Source of the DNA: Lachnospiraceae bacterium | GTDB taxonomy: Bacteria; Bacillota; Clostridia; Lachnospirales; Lachnospiraceae | Assembly: GCA_017441585.1 (NCBI GenBank) | Contig: JAFRWW010000065.1 | Span: 38,035 to 102,034 of the forward strand | Direction: 5' to 3' | DNA: 64,000 bases | In this document: piece after piece, positions 19,524 through 27,964 of the stretch | Layout: every line of letters starts with the position of its first letter | Position numbering within the stretch: the first letter of the stretch is position 1 | Translations under genes and position numbers: made by a program | The notes under the pieces: model-generated | The model's input: only the letters and a program-made list of their open reading frames with translations | What the model was told of the DNA's origin: nothing | The model's database searches: none

Positions 19524-19679
19524 TCTTTACCTCCTTTTCATAGTATTAAATTATTAAGGTACGACCACATCCGAATATATTATCGGCAGGACGTACCTTT
19601 TTCTTAACCTTTTATGCAGTTTTATCAAGCTTATCAAGATTTATTAACCTGTACAGACAGTTTCACCTATTTCCGATTT

Positions 19680-19991
19680 CGTCCGTATCCTTATCTACGT
19701 GATACAGACGATTTTGGCTTTTTTCAATTTAGTCTGTATTTTTACTCATATTTAATACGGACTATTTTTCATTTTTCTTTTTTCGTCCGTATATGATACG
19801 GACGAATTAACCATTTCTGGATTTCGTCTGTATTCATACCCATAATTTATACGGACCATTTCATCTTTTTCCTCATTTCGTCCGTACATCAATTTGATCA
19901 ATACAGACGAATTCATCTTTTCTCAATTTCGTCCGTATAATACAAATGGTCAATACAAACGAATTCATCTTTTTTCCAATTTCGTCCGTAC
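19680..19991. repeat. Array of six phased palindromes with constant AT-rich linkers
   Basis: Within the 546-base gap 19524-20069, six inverted repeats of CGTCCGTAT / ATACGGACG type occur at 19680-19710, 19731-19763, 19784-19804, 19825-19857, 19879-19909 and 19930-19961, followed by a half unit at 19983-19991. Arms vary mainly by C/T or G/A changes that keep G-U pairing. The loops differ in sequence (3 to about 15 bases). The linkers are 20-21 bases, similar to AATTCATCTTTTTTCAATTT. The repeat period is 51-54 bases, except 41 where the loop is only 3. No gene is visible in the gap. Confidence 0.9.
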
Positions 19992-20069
19992 ATCACATAA
20001 AAATAAACCCAATTCGCAAATACAAAATGACTGTTACATCCCGGCACATAGATATCAAAATATCCATCA

Positions 20070-20930
20070 CTATCGCTCATCCGGTTCCATGATCTTGGTT
20101 AGCTGGGCGGCCACCTCGGGGTCCATAACGCCCAGGATGTTACCGCGGTCGTCTGAGGACATGCGGTTCAGTATCTTAGCAGCCAGCTGAAGGTCGTCGG
20201 TCATGGCTTCGAAGATGCCGGCAGCCTGCTTGGGTTTCATGGCGGCATATGCCTTGGCGTAGTTTTCCACTTCCTCGTCATAGACCACCTCGCCCACTAC
20301 TTCCCTGTATATAGACTGGGCGTTCTCGGGCTCTATCTGCTCATAATATTTTTTGTATTCGTTTATCTCCGGAGCCTTATCGGAAAAGACCACTTCCTCA
20401 TAAAACTCATTCTTTATCTTTTCAAACTCGATCTGCTTATTCTCAAAGGTCCGAAGGCGCTTGATCTCATCCTCATAAGCCTCCATCTTGGCATCGGCGT
20501 CGGTCTTTGCCTGGCGGGCGTCGTCCAGCTGAACCTCCAGTTCCTTTATGCGCGCCACAGCGTCCTCCATATCGGAATAACCGTAATACAGATCTTCTCC
20601 GGAATCAGATATGGAACCCGGCACGGGAGGCAGGATCTTATTTACGACGGGCACATCCTTAAGATAAGGACGCAGTACTCCCGATCCGAAGCCGCCCACA
20701 TCGAGCCTTATAAACAGGGCCGCAAAAGCCAGCCATATTATGACTATCAGGATACAGATAAGAATCAGAGACAATACGCCGCCCTGTTCCTCTTCATCCT
20801 CCAATTCCCTGGCCTGGCGCATTTCCTTTGCCAGACGCTTTTTTTCCTCTTTGAGGCGCTTTTTTTCTTCCTTTATCCGTTTTTTTTCTTCAGCGCTGCT
20901 TTTCTTTTCCTGTTCCTTATTGTCAGCCAT
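20070..20930 (-). CDS. YlxF/MotE-like flagellar protein (MgtE_N-type C-terminus)
   Basis: The 286-residue protein occupies the ylxF position between fliJ and fliK. It has a highly charged Lys/Glu N-terminus (1-48), one membrane helix (about 52-74), a coiled coil (about 125-180), and a C-terminal MgtE N-domain-like segment (about 205-282, with YAAMKPKQAAGIFEAM and LNRMSSDDRGNILGVMDP). This is the architecture of MotE, a chaperone for the stator-stabilising MotC in Gram-negatives; the exact Gram-positive role is less clear. ATG 20930 lies one base after the fliJ stop codon. Confidence 0.85.
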   Translation of the reverse strand: MADNKEQEKKSSAEEKKRIKEEKKRLKEEKKRLAKEMRQARELEDEEEQGGVLSLILICILIVIIWLAFAALFIRLDVGGFGSGVLRPYLKDVPVVNKILPPVPGSISDSGEDLYYGYSDMEDAVARIKELEVQLDDARQAKTDADAKMEAYEDEIKRLRTFENKQIEFEKIKNEFYEEVVFSDKAPEINEYKKYYEQIEPENAQSIYREVVGEVVYDEEVENYAKAYAAMKPKQAAGIFEAMTDDLQLAAKILNRMSSDDRGNILGVMDPEVAAQLTKIMEPDER

Positions 20931-20931
20931 A

Positions 20932-21375
20932 TCAACCTTTCCTGCCGTACGAATAACTGGTTATCTCATCGATGGATTTTGTCTCGGATGCCTTTTCCTC
21001 TTCGAAGTACTCTTCCAGAGCCTTTTCCCTGAGTTTTTCATGCATCTTCCTCTCCTGCATCACCTTGGAGAGAGCCTCCCTTTTCGATTCCAGAAAATTC
21101 GTAGCCTTTATTACCTCTATGTCCTGAAGCCTGATCTTATCCTTCATGGCTTCGATGGCGTTTTTATTTTCCTTAAGTTCCCTTACCGAAAGTATGTCGG
21201 AGCGAAGGCGCTTTGCCTCTTCCTCATAGGCTGCCTTCTGCTCCAGGAGCCTTTGCTTTATCTCTTCCTGCTCCAAAAGCGCGGCCTGAGCCTGGGCAAA
21301 TTCATTCCTGGCCTGTTCCTCCAGTTTTATTTTTATGTCGAGGATGCTCTGCATCCTGTATCTGAATTTCGGCAT
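20932..21375 (-). CDS. fliJ: Flagellar export protein FliJ
   Basis: FliJ is a coiled-coil stalk protein of the export ATPase, comparable to subunit gamma. The 147-residue protein is almost entirely charged helix with the typical start (MPKFRYRMQSILDIKIKLE). It is 115 bases downstream of fliI, and that gap contains a dispersed repeat. Confidence 0.9.
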   Translation of the reverse strand: MPKFRYRMQSILDIKIKLEEQARNEFAQAQAALLEQEEIKQRLLEQKAAYEEEAKRLRSDILSVRELKENKNAIEAMKDKIRLQDIEVIKATNFLESKREALSKVMQERKMHEKLREKALEEYFEEEKASETKSIDEITSYSYGRKG

Positions 21376-21435
21376 AACATATTATACTATCAAAAAATCC
21401 CGAATCAATATACCTTATTACCACCTCGGCTCTAT

Positions 21436-21465
21436 CAAGTTCCTTCGCTGCGCTCAGGATGACAG
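21436..21465. repeat. Dispersed repeat of the CCTTCGCTGCGCTCAGGATGACAG type
   Basis: The segment matches the widely dispersed bacterial repeat that reads TGTCATCCTGAGCGAAGCGAAGG on the other strand. Related copies in this window are at 26417-26518 (paired, inverted), 38789-38816 and 53652-53680. Here it fills the fliJ-fliI gap (21376-21490). Confidence 0.75.
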
Positions 21466-21490
21466 ATCATGAACGGGGATCTGCGCGCAT

Positions 21491-22804
21491 TCATCCCTCG
21501 ATAAATATCCGCTCCAGCATGCTGATCTCTTCTTCCAGGGTATACTTGGAATCCGTAGTCTGGCACACATAATCATTCACAGCGTCTATCTTTTCTATGG
21601 CGTAGTCTATATTGGGATTTGAGCCGTTTTTGTAGGCGCCTATATTTATGAGGTCCTCAGCCTCATTATAGGTAGCCAGGACATTTTTGAGCTTTCCCGC
21701 AGCCGCCTTGTGTTCCTTTGAGGCGATGGCGCTCATACATCTGGAGATGCTCTGGAGCACATCTATGGCGGGATAATGATTCTTATGGGCCAGCCTTCTG
21801 TCCAGCACGATATGCCCGTCCAGTATACCTCTGGCGGTATCGGCTATGGGCTCGTTCATATCATCGCCGTCCACCAGCACGGTATAAAGTCCTGTGATGG
21901 AGCCTTTGGCACCGTTTCCCGCTCGCTCCAGAAGCTTGGGCATCTCAGAGTATACCGAAGGGGGATAACCCCTTGTGACAGGAGGTTCGCCGCTGGCCAG
22001 TCCTATCTCTCTCTGGGCCATGGAAAAACGTGTCATGGAATCCATCATGAGGAGTACATCCTTGCCCTGATCCCTGAAATACTCGGCTATGGCCGTGGCA
22101 GTCTTGGCCGCCTTATTTCTTATGAGGGCCGGCTTATCGGAAGTGGCTATGACCACCACCGATCTGCGCATACCTTCCTCTCCCAGGTCACGCTCTATAA
22201 ACTCTCTTACCTCCCTGCCTCGCTCTCCGATCAGGGCGATCACATTTATATCTGCCTTCGTATTGCGGGCAAACATGCCAAGCAGGGTACTCTTGCCCAC
22301 GCCGGAGCCCGCGAATATTCCTATACGCTGTCCCTTTCCCAGAGTCAAAAGTCCGTCCACAGCCTTGACTCCCAGGGGAAGGATTTCCGATATCAGCACC
22401 CTGTCCATGGGATCCGGAGGCGGTGATTCCACAGAATACTCCAGTCCGCCCTTTATCTCCATACCGTCGGAAGGACGTCCCAGACCGTCCAGAGCCTTGC
22501 CCAAAAGCTCGGGCCCCACCTTTACGGTCAGTGAATGTCCGGTGTTTTCCACCATACAGCCGGCACCGATGCCGTCAGTGGTCTCATAGGGCATAAGCAG
22601 TGTCTTTCCGGCCTTAAAGCCCACCACCTCAGCCATGATGGGTTCGAGTCTCTTATCATCCGGTATGATCCTGCACAGATCCGCCAGCCTGGCGTCCGGT
22701 CCCAGAGATTCGATGGTGAGTCCCACTATGTTTACCACCTTGCCCAGTCTTTTATAAAAAGCCTTTTCGGAAGCTCTTAAATATTTGTCAAAATTGATCT
22801 CCAA
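21491..22804 (-). CDS. fliI: Flagellar export ATPase FliI
   Basis: FliI is the hexameric ATPase that energises substrate unfolding for flagellar export and is homologous to F1 beta. The 437-residue protein shows Walker A (GIFAGSGVGKST, near 162-173), the segment ALIGERGREV, Walker B (VLLMMDSMTRF) and the family signature MAQREIGLASGEPP. The start is TTG 22804 with GGAGG about 10 bases upstream; no nearby in-frame ATG exists. Confidence 0.96.
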   Translation of the reverse strand: MEINFDKYLRASEKAFYKRLGKVVNIVGLTIESLGPDARLADLCRIIPDDKRLEPIMAEVVGFKAGKTLLMPYETTDGIGAGCMVENTGHSLTVKVGPELLGKALDGLGRPSDGMEIKGGLEYSVESPPPDPMDRVLISEILPLGVKAVDGLLTLGKGQRIGIFAGSGVGKSTLLGMFARNTKADINVIALIGERGREVREFIERDLGEEGMRRSVVVIATSDKPALIRNKAAKTATAIAEYFRDQGKDVLLMMDSMTRFSMAQREIGLASGEPPVTRGYPPSVYSEMPKLLERAGNGAKGSITGLYTVLVDGDDMNEPIADTARGILDGHIVLDRRLAHKNHYPAIDVLQSISRCMSAIASKEHKAAAGKLKNVLATYNEAEDLINIGAYKNGSNPNIDYAIEKIDAVNDYVCQTTDSKYTLEEEISMLERIFIEG

Positions 22805-22834
22805 ACCCGGGTACCCTCCAATCAGAAAAAATGA

Positions 22835-23713
22835 TCATGCTCCGTCATCCACGGTGAAGCTCAAAAGCCTCAGTTCCCTCTTAAGGCCCTCCAGCTGTGT
22901 TTCCAGAGAGCAGTCAAAAATACCGGCGCCGGTATCGATAAAGCATTCATTGCTCTTTAAGGTCATATCCTCCACGATCTCCACCGTCTCGCCGCCGGCT
23001 ATGCCTGCCGTCAGTTCCTTTTTCTGCATGGAAACAAAACCATAATCCTCCTTGGATACATGGATGATATAGTTTTTGTTATTCTCCGTCTTGCGCAGGG
23101 CATTCTGAATGAGATAAAAGATTATTTCTTTATTTCTGGATAGATTCACGTGAAATACGTGCTCATAGACTTCCGTGAACACCTCCACAAACTTCGGTTC
23201 CAAAGCTGCGACGGTATCCTCATATTCCTTCTCAAGACGCTTTTTTTCTGTTTCAAGAGACGCCATTTTATCGTCATACTCAGCCTTGGCTTCCTGCTGT
23301 CCCCGCAAAAAGCCATCGTCATACCCTTCCTTATGACCGCTCTTCCTGGCCTCTTCCTTGATGGACTGGGCCTCATTCTGTGCAGTCATGACTATATCCT
23401 GAGCCTTGGTATTGGCATCCGCTATCAAAGCCTCCGTACGGGCTCTGATCTGTTCTTCATCCACGCTGACGGCCTTGATCACATTTGATTCGCCCTCTTC
23501 ATGCTCATCAGAATCATCCAGAAGCTTCTCCACCGCAATGGCGTCTATCCCCTGGGTAAAGCCTTCCTTAAACTCTTCATCGCCGGCAGCATGTACCGTG
23601 ACTACCTTTGACAGCTCCTCCAGTTTACGGGCAATCAGGTTATTGGTATCGATGACTCTGGTATCATCATCCTGAAAACTATATCCATAATTACCTTTAA
23701 TAACATTAGACAA
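22835..23713 (-). CDS. fliH: Flagellar export ATPase regulator FliH
   Basis: FliH binds FliI and links it to the C ring. The 292-residue protein has a polar N-terminus, a long charged coiled coil (about 75-185), and a C-terminal domain resembling ATP synthase b/delta sequences. I place the start at TTG 23713 (LSNVIKGNYGY): GGAGGAG lies 9 bases upstream. An in-frame GTG at 23734 would put this site inside the gene. It overlaps the end of fliG by 8 bases. Confidence 0.88.
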   Translation of the reverse strand: MSNVIKGNYGYSFQDDDTRVIDTNNLIARKLEELSKVVTVHAAGDEEFKEGFTQGIDAIAVEKLLDDSDEHEEGESNVIKAVSVDEEQIRARTEALIADANTKAQDIVMTAQNEAQSIKEEARKSGHKEGYDDGFLRGQQEAKAEYDDKMASLETEKKRLEKEYEDTVAALEPKFVEVFTEVYEHVFHVNLSRNKEIIFYLIQNALRKTENNKNYIIHVSKEDYGFVSMQKKELTAGIAGGETVEIVEDMTLKSNECFIDTGAGIFDCSLETQLEGLKRELRLLSFTVDDGA

Positions 23714-24731
23714 TGATCTCGTCTCCTCCGCCACGGGAAATTACGATTTCCGCGGAATCCTCCAGCTTCCTGATGATATTTACTATCTTCTGCTGGGCTT
23801 CCTCCACGTCCTTCATACGGACGGGACCCATGAATTCCATATCCTCTTTTATCATGGTGGCCAGTCTGGAAGAAAGGTTTGAGAATATGGCTCCCTGAAC
23901 CTCCTCGTTGGCGCCCTTTAAGGCTATGGCCAGATCGGAATTATCCACTTCTCTTAAGACTCTCTGTATAGCCCTGTCATCAAGCAGCAGTATATCCTCG
24001 AATACGAACATCTTCTTTCTGATCTCGTCCGCCAGCTCGGGCTCGTCGATCTCCAGAGACTCCATGATATGCTTCTCCGTACCGCGGTCCACCGTATTCA
24101 GTATCTCTACCACTGCGTCCACACCGCCTATGATGGTGTAATCCTGATTTACCAGAGATGACAGCTTGGCTTCCAGCACCTTTTCCACCTCTTTTATGAC
24201 ATCCGGTGAAGTACGATCCATCATGGCCACTCTCTTGGCCACGTCCGCCTGCCTGTCCGACGGCAGGGCACCCAGTACCTGAGCAGCCTGCATGGGGCTG
24301 AGATACGACAGCACCAGAGCGATGGTCTGGGGGTGCTCATCCTGTATAAAGTTAAAGAGCTGGGATGCGTCCGTCTTTCTGACAAACTCAAAGGGCTTAA
24401 CCTGCAAGGATGCAGTAAGCCTCGATATAACGTCTATGGCTTTTTCCGCACCAAGGGCCTTTTCCAAAAGTTCCTTTGCATAGCCTATACCACCCTCGGC
24501 GATATACTGCTGAGCCAGACAGATCTGATAGAATTCATTGATCACCTGATCCTTGACAGCTGATGTGACACTTCTGGTATTTGCTATCTCCAGAGTGAGA
24601 TCCTCGATCTCATCCTCCTTGAGATGCTTGAATATCTGTGAAGACTTTTCCGGTCCCAGAGCGATCAGAAGTATCGCAGCCTTCTGGGAACCGGAAAGCT
24701 CATTGTCTTTGTCGTCGTTAAACTTAGCCAT
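23706..24731 (-). CDS. fliG: Flagellar motor switch protein FliG
   Basis: FliG joins the C ring to the MS ring and carries the torque-generating helix facing MotA. The 341-residue protein has the N-terminal FliF-binding domain, a middle domain with the EHPQTIALVLSYL signature, and a C-terminal torque domain (FVFEDILLLDDRAIQRVLREVD) with the expected charged residues. It follows fliF by 6 bases. Confidence 0.97.
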   Translation of the reverse strand: MAKFNDDKDNELSGSQKAAILLIALGPEKSSQIFKHLKEDEIEDLTLEIANTRSVTSAVKDQVINEFYQICLAQQYIAEGGIGYAKELLEKALGAEKAIDVISRLTASLQVKPFEFVRKTDASQLFNFIQDEHPQTIALVLSYLSPMQAAQVLGALPSDRQADVAKRVAMMDRTSPDVIKEVEKVLEAKLSSLVNQDYTIIGGVDAVVEILNTVDRGTEKHIMESLEIDEPELADEIRKKMFVFEDILLLDDRAIQRVLREVDNSDLAIALKGANEEVQGAIFSNLSSRLATMIKEDMEFMGPVRMKDVEEAQQKIVNIIRKLEDSAEIVISRGGGDEIIV

Positions 24732-24737
24732 TTAAGA

Positions 24738-26336
24738 TTACCACTCCTCCTGGAGCCAGTTGCGCAACAGATTTGCCACCGCCTCCGGATTTTCATCCAC
24801 AAAACGCTCTATCAAAAGTCGCTCGTCGCTCTTTTGCTCGCCCTCTATATCCTCCAGCTCCTGAGCCTCCTGGGTACTCTGGAGCAAAGTATCGAGAGAA
24901 AGCTCTTCCTCAGGCTCCTCGGGCTGTTTCTCGCCTCTCATGCTCCTGATGACCACAAAGGCCAGCAGTGCCAGTATCAGAACTATGAGTATGATCTGAA
25001 GCACATCCGCAGCCTTGACTGCCTTAGCCTCCTTGTCCACGAAGACAGGCTCATCATAAGCCACGATACGGATATTGCCGTCAGGTATGCCGGTAGCCCT
25101 GGCCACCACATTCACCACCTCGGGATCCACCTCTGTCTTGACCCTCTCGGAATGAGCAGTCTTGAACTCGTCAAAGGTGACACCGTCCAGCTCACCCGAA
25201 GCCTCCAGTTCCTCCTCATTGTAGACCACATAATGGATGGCGGTTATACCTATGGAGGAGGTGTCATATTTGATCACTCCCCCGGGATTCTCCGTATCGG
25301 TTATGGTCTCATTTGGAAGATAATCCTTGCTCTCCTCGGTGACGGAAGAATTACTGTAGGCGTTATCCTCCATGACATAAGTATTCTCACCGTTGGCATC
25401 GGTACCGGGCACGCCGCCATTGCCTCCCGCATTCTGGGACTCATAGGAATCCTCATGGGAAAGGACGCCCTGGGTACCGCCTTCGGCGGGGGTATAATCA
25501 TGCTGGGTACGCTTCATTATGGACCAGTCCAGATCCAGGTTCGGTACCACCTGTACGTTGTCATATATCTTGGCCTGGACCAGAGCATTCTTTATCTGCT
25601 CTTTCACCAGATTTTCATAATTCTGCTTGTAAGTCAGACGGTTGCTGGCACTGCCGGAGGTGGAAGCGTCATCCTCTCCGGAAAACAGCATCCTGCCCAC
25701 GGAATCCATGATAACTATATTCTCCGTGGAAGTATTGCCCAGGGAGGTGGCCACGAATCTGGCAAGAGCCGCGGCAGTATCCGCATCCATATCCTGATTC
25801 AGCGTCAGCATCACGCTGGCATAAGACTCCTGCTGATTGGCTATCAGAGTACCGTCATTATCCGGTATGTTCAAAGTCACGGAAGCTGCGTCCACAGACT
25901 CATTTGCCGTCAGATCCATCTCCAGTTGATTCTCGAGGTAGATCTTGTATTTTTTCTCCTTATCGGATTCCGTGGTGGAAAAACCTCCGGAGAAAACATT
26001 TTCTATGTCATAGCCATAAGTCGGATAATTATTGGCGCCCAGAAGCAAAGTGGCGCTGGACAGCTGCTCCTGCAGAATATCTATCTTAAGACCGTCATCC
26101 GAGATCTGATAAGTCATACTGTTTGAATCCAGCAGATCCTTTATCTCGGAAGCCTGTTTCGTATTATCGCAGACTATGAGCGTCGTGTACTTCGGCGCCG
26201 TGATAGCCGTGACCAAAATGGTAAGACCTACTATCACACCCGCCACGGCACAGACTATAAGCGTCTTTTGCCGGGGCGTGAACTTATCCCACCACGCCTT
26301 TAATTTTTCCAATAATGCTCTGATTCTCTCGGCCAT
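24738..26336 (-). CDS. fliF: MS-ring protein FliF
   Basis: FliF forms the membrane MS ring on which the flagellum assembles. The 532-residue protein has an N-terminal membrane helix (about 22-45), YscJ/FliF ring-building domains in the extracytoplasmic part, a variable region (about 280-340), a second membrane helix (about 440-462) and a cytoplasmic tail that binds FliG (ending LLRNWLQEEW). Length and topology are typical. Confidence 0.96.
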   Translation of the reverse strand: MAERIRALLEKLKAWWDKFTPRQKTLIVCAVAGVIVGLTILVTAITAPKYTTLIVCDNTKQASEIKDLLDSNSMTYQISDDGLKIDILQEQLSSATLLLGANNYPTYGYDIENVFSGGFSTTESDKEKKYKIYLENQLEMDLTANESVDAASVTLNIPDNDGTLIANQQESYASVMLTLNQDMDADTAAALARFVATSLGNTSTENIVIMDSVGRMLFSGEDDASTSGSASNRLTYKQNYENLVKEQIKNALVQAKIYDNVQVVPNLDLDWSIMKRTQHDYTPAEGGTQGVLSHEDSYESQNAGGNGGVPGTDANGENTYVMEDNAYSNSSVTEESKDYLPNETITDTENPGGVIKYDTSSIGITAIHYVVYNEEELEASGELDGVTFDEFKTAHSERVKTEVDPEVVNVVARATGIPDGNIRIVAYDEPVFVDKEAKAVKAADVLQIILIVLILALLAFVVIRSMRGEKQPEEPEEELSLDTLLQSTQEAQELEDIEGEQKSDERLLIERFVDENPEAVANLLRNWLQEEW

Positions 26337-26368
26337 ATCTCAAATCCCTGTGGTCATTACTTTTATTA

Positions 26369-26518
26369 CTTATTATAACTTCCCACTTGTCATCCTGCTT
26401 ATTATAACTTCCCACTTGTCATCCTGAGGAACGAAGAGACGAAGGATCTTGATAGAGTATAACCTTTACTATAGCCTACTTTTTCAAGATTCTTCAGGCT
26501 AAAGCCTTCAGAATGACA
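26369..26518. repeat. Tandem 29-base duplication followed by a fold-back dispersed element
   Basis: Two exact 29-base copies (26369-26397 and 26398-26426, starting CTTATTATAACTTCCC) are followed by an inverted pair: left arm 26417-26451 (TGTCATCCTGAGGAACGAAG...) and right arm 26485-26518 (CAAGATTCTTCAGGCTAAAG...). The arms can fold into a long hairpin with a 33-base AT-rich loop. It fills the fliE-fliF gap (26337-26525) inside the operon. It looks like a MITE- or REP-like element; no transposase is near. Confidence 0.8.
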
Positions 26519-26525
26519 GAAGATA

Positions 26526-26858
26526 TCACACCTGTATCTGCATGATCTCACGATATGCGGATACGAACCTATCCCTCAGCTGTACCGTGTACTGGAGGGA
26601 GGTCTGAGCCTTAGCCTGGGCGATGGCCAGATCATGTGTATTCTCAGTCAGTCCCAGCGCCCACTTGATCTCTTCTTCCTCTTCTTTGTGCAGATAGGTA
26701 TTGGTCTCATTGAGCTGATTTACCGCCGCATTGAGGAAGCTGCCGAAATTATGCTCCGGGGCGATGGTGGCCGTGGAGCTCTTCGAGGCGGCGTCCTTGA
26801 TGGCGTCGGAACTTAAATTGTAAAAATCTGTAATATTATTAATTCTGGTATCAGGCAT
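26526..26858 (-). CDS. fliE: Flagellar hook-basal body protein FliE
   Basis: FliE links the MS ring to the proximal rod. The 110-residue protein has the C-terminal FliE signature (LAIAQAKAQTSLQYTVQLRD and VSAYREIMQIQV). It lies 19 bases after flgC and is separated from fliF by a 189-base gap containing repeats. Confidence 0.93.
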   Translation of the reverse strand: MPDTRINNITDFYNLSSDAIKDAASKSSTATIAPEHNFGSFLNAAVNQLNETNTYLHKEEEEEIKWALGLTENTHDLAIAQAKAQTSLQYTVQLRDRFVSAYREIMQIQV

Positions 26859-26877
26859 TTTTATCTCCTCATATTAA

Positions 26878-27333
26878 TTACGACTGCCCAACCGTCAATC
26901 CCTGGAGCGCCATAGCCTTCGTAGCGGAAAAAGCCGTATTATTCGCTTCATACGCCCTGCTGGCATCGATGAGGTTCGTCATCTCGGTGATGGTGTTCAC
27001 ATTGGGATAAAGCACGTATCCGTTCTCGTCCGCGTCGGGATGGGAAGGATCGTAAACCATGTTCATCTGGCTAACCTTATCCTCATACACGCCACCCACC
27101 TTGACGCCGTCGCCGCCATAGCGGTTATACTTGCTCTGGGATGCCAGTATGCTGTTAAAGGTGGCTCCCGTCTTATTCTTTTCCTGGAAGGTCACTATCT
27201 TACGCACATAAGGAGTGCCGTCCTCTGTCCTGGTGGTATTTGCGTTTGCTATATTCTCGGAAATGATGTCCATGCGGAAGCGCTCCGCCGTAAGACCCGA
27301 TGCATTTATTCCGAATGATGAAAAAATACTCAT
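26878..27333 (-). CDS. flgC: Proximal rod protein FlgC
   Basis: FlgC is a proximal rod subunit. The 151-residue protein has the rod signature near the N-terminus (MDIISENIANANTTRT) and the C-terminal motif MTNLIDASRAYEANNTAF. Length is slightly longer than average (about 135-150). It lies 64 bases after flgB. Confidence 0.96.
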   Translation of the reverse strand: MSIFSSFGINASGLTAERFRMDIISENIANANTTRTEDGTPYVRKIVTFQEKNKTGATFNSILASQSKYNRYGGDGVKVGGVYEDKVSQMNMVYDPSHPDADENGYVLYPNVNTITEMTNLIDASRAYEANNTAFSATKAMALQGLTVGQS

Positions 27334-27397
27334 ATAATATGTCCTCCTCTAAGGTAACGACACGATCCACAAACGGATCCTGCCCGGCTGCATCCCA

Positions 27398-27796
27398 TCA
27401 ACTGCCTGAACCCATGGCCGATTTCAAATGATTAAACTGGGAGTTCACGCTCTGTACTATACCGTTATACTTGAGCTGGTTGGACGCCAGTTCCACGTTT
27501 TCATTGTCGATGTCCACGTTATTGCGATCCATCCTGTAGGAATAGTTCGCATAATCCGTGTACACGGTGCCGTTTATACGGTCCAGTCTCACGGAATCTA
27601 CCTTGTCGTCAAGAGTGGTATAGCGGGAATTCTTAAGTGCCCGTTGCAAGTCCTCTTCAAAGGATACGTCCTGGCGCTTGTAACCCGGCGTGTCCACATT
27701 GGCGATATTATCGCCGATGATGCGGTTACGAAGGGCCGAAGCGTCCGCAGCCTTATCAAGGACGTTTATATAATTATATACGTCCGAATTGATCAT
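27398..27796 (-). CDS. flgB: Proximal rod protein FlgB (first gene of the fla/che operon)
   Basis: FlgB is a proximal rod subunit and the first gene of the operon. The 132-residue protein has the rod motif IGDNIANVDTPGYKRQDV (about 28-45) and a C-terminal helix (ELASNQLKYNGIVQSVNSQF). The ribosome site GCGAGG precedes ATG 27796. The promoter and a structured leader lie just upstream. Confidence 0.96.
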   Translation of the reverse strand: MINSDVYNYINVLDKAADASALRNRIIGDNIANVDTPGYKRQDVSFEEDLQRALKNSRYTTLDDKVDSVRLDRINGTVYTDYANYSYRMDRNNVDIDNENVELASNQLKYNGIVQSVNSQFNHLKSAMGSGS

Positions 27797-27808
27797 ATCG
27801 TTTACCTC

Positions 27809-27909
27809 GCTTATGACAAATAAGCCATTTCGCGTATTTAAATACGCCGAAAAAGGGGTACTCCTGTCCCCTTGCCTAAAGGTGTCTGTTTGGATGTGAT
27901 CAACACCTT
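27809..27909 (-). promoter_or_regulatory. Structured 5' leader of the fla/che operon (four hairpins)
   Basis: In the ~114-base leader (expected start near 27910), four inverted repeats follow one another in transcription order: 27879-27909 (AAGGTGT/ACACCTT), 27853-27873 (AAGGGG/CCCCTT followed by a short T run, terminator-like), 27832-27847 (perfect 16-base palindrome GCGTATTTAAATACGC), and 27809-27825 (GCTTAT/ATAAGC). The last lies just before the flgB ribosome site. Attenuation or repressor binding is inference. Confidence 0.6.
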
Positions 27910-27916
27910 GTGTATT

Positions 27917-27945
27917 ATTATAGTTTGTTTTTGCCCAAAATACAA
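27917..27945 (-). promoter_or_regulatory. Sigma-A-like promoter of the fla/che operon
   Basis: A perfect -10 box TATAAT (27917-27922) is preceded at 17 bases by TTGTAT (27940-27945), a weak -35 (3 of 6). The predicted start is near 27910. No sigma-D or sigma-54 pattern is visible here. It lies in the 168-base gap between flgB and the upstream glycosyltransferase. Confidence 0.65.
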
Positions 27946-27964
27946 GTATTTGTGTACTGCTATC

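Noticed and set aside
19680..19991. CRISPR array
   Set aside because: Regular repeats with variable inserts look CRISPR-like, but the inserts are only 3-15 bases, the repeats are degenerate, and no cas gene is present.
24834..26126. 430-residue plus-strand reading frame opposite fliF
   Set aside because: It is a shadow of fliF: composition is unnatural for a protein of this genome and no ribosome site or motif is seen.
26417..26518. Insertion sequence
   Set aside because: The element has inverted arms but no transposase gene or clear target duplication; it is better described as a MITE- or REP-like repeat.
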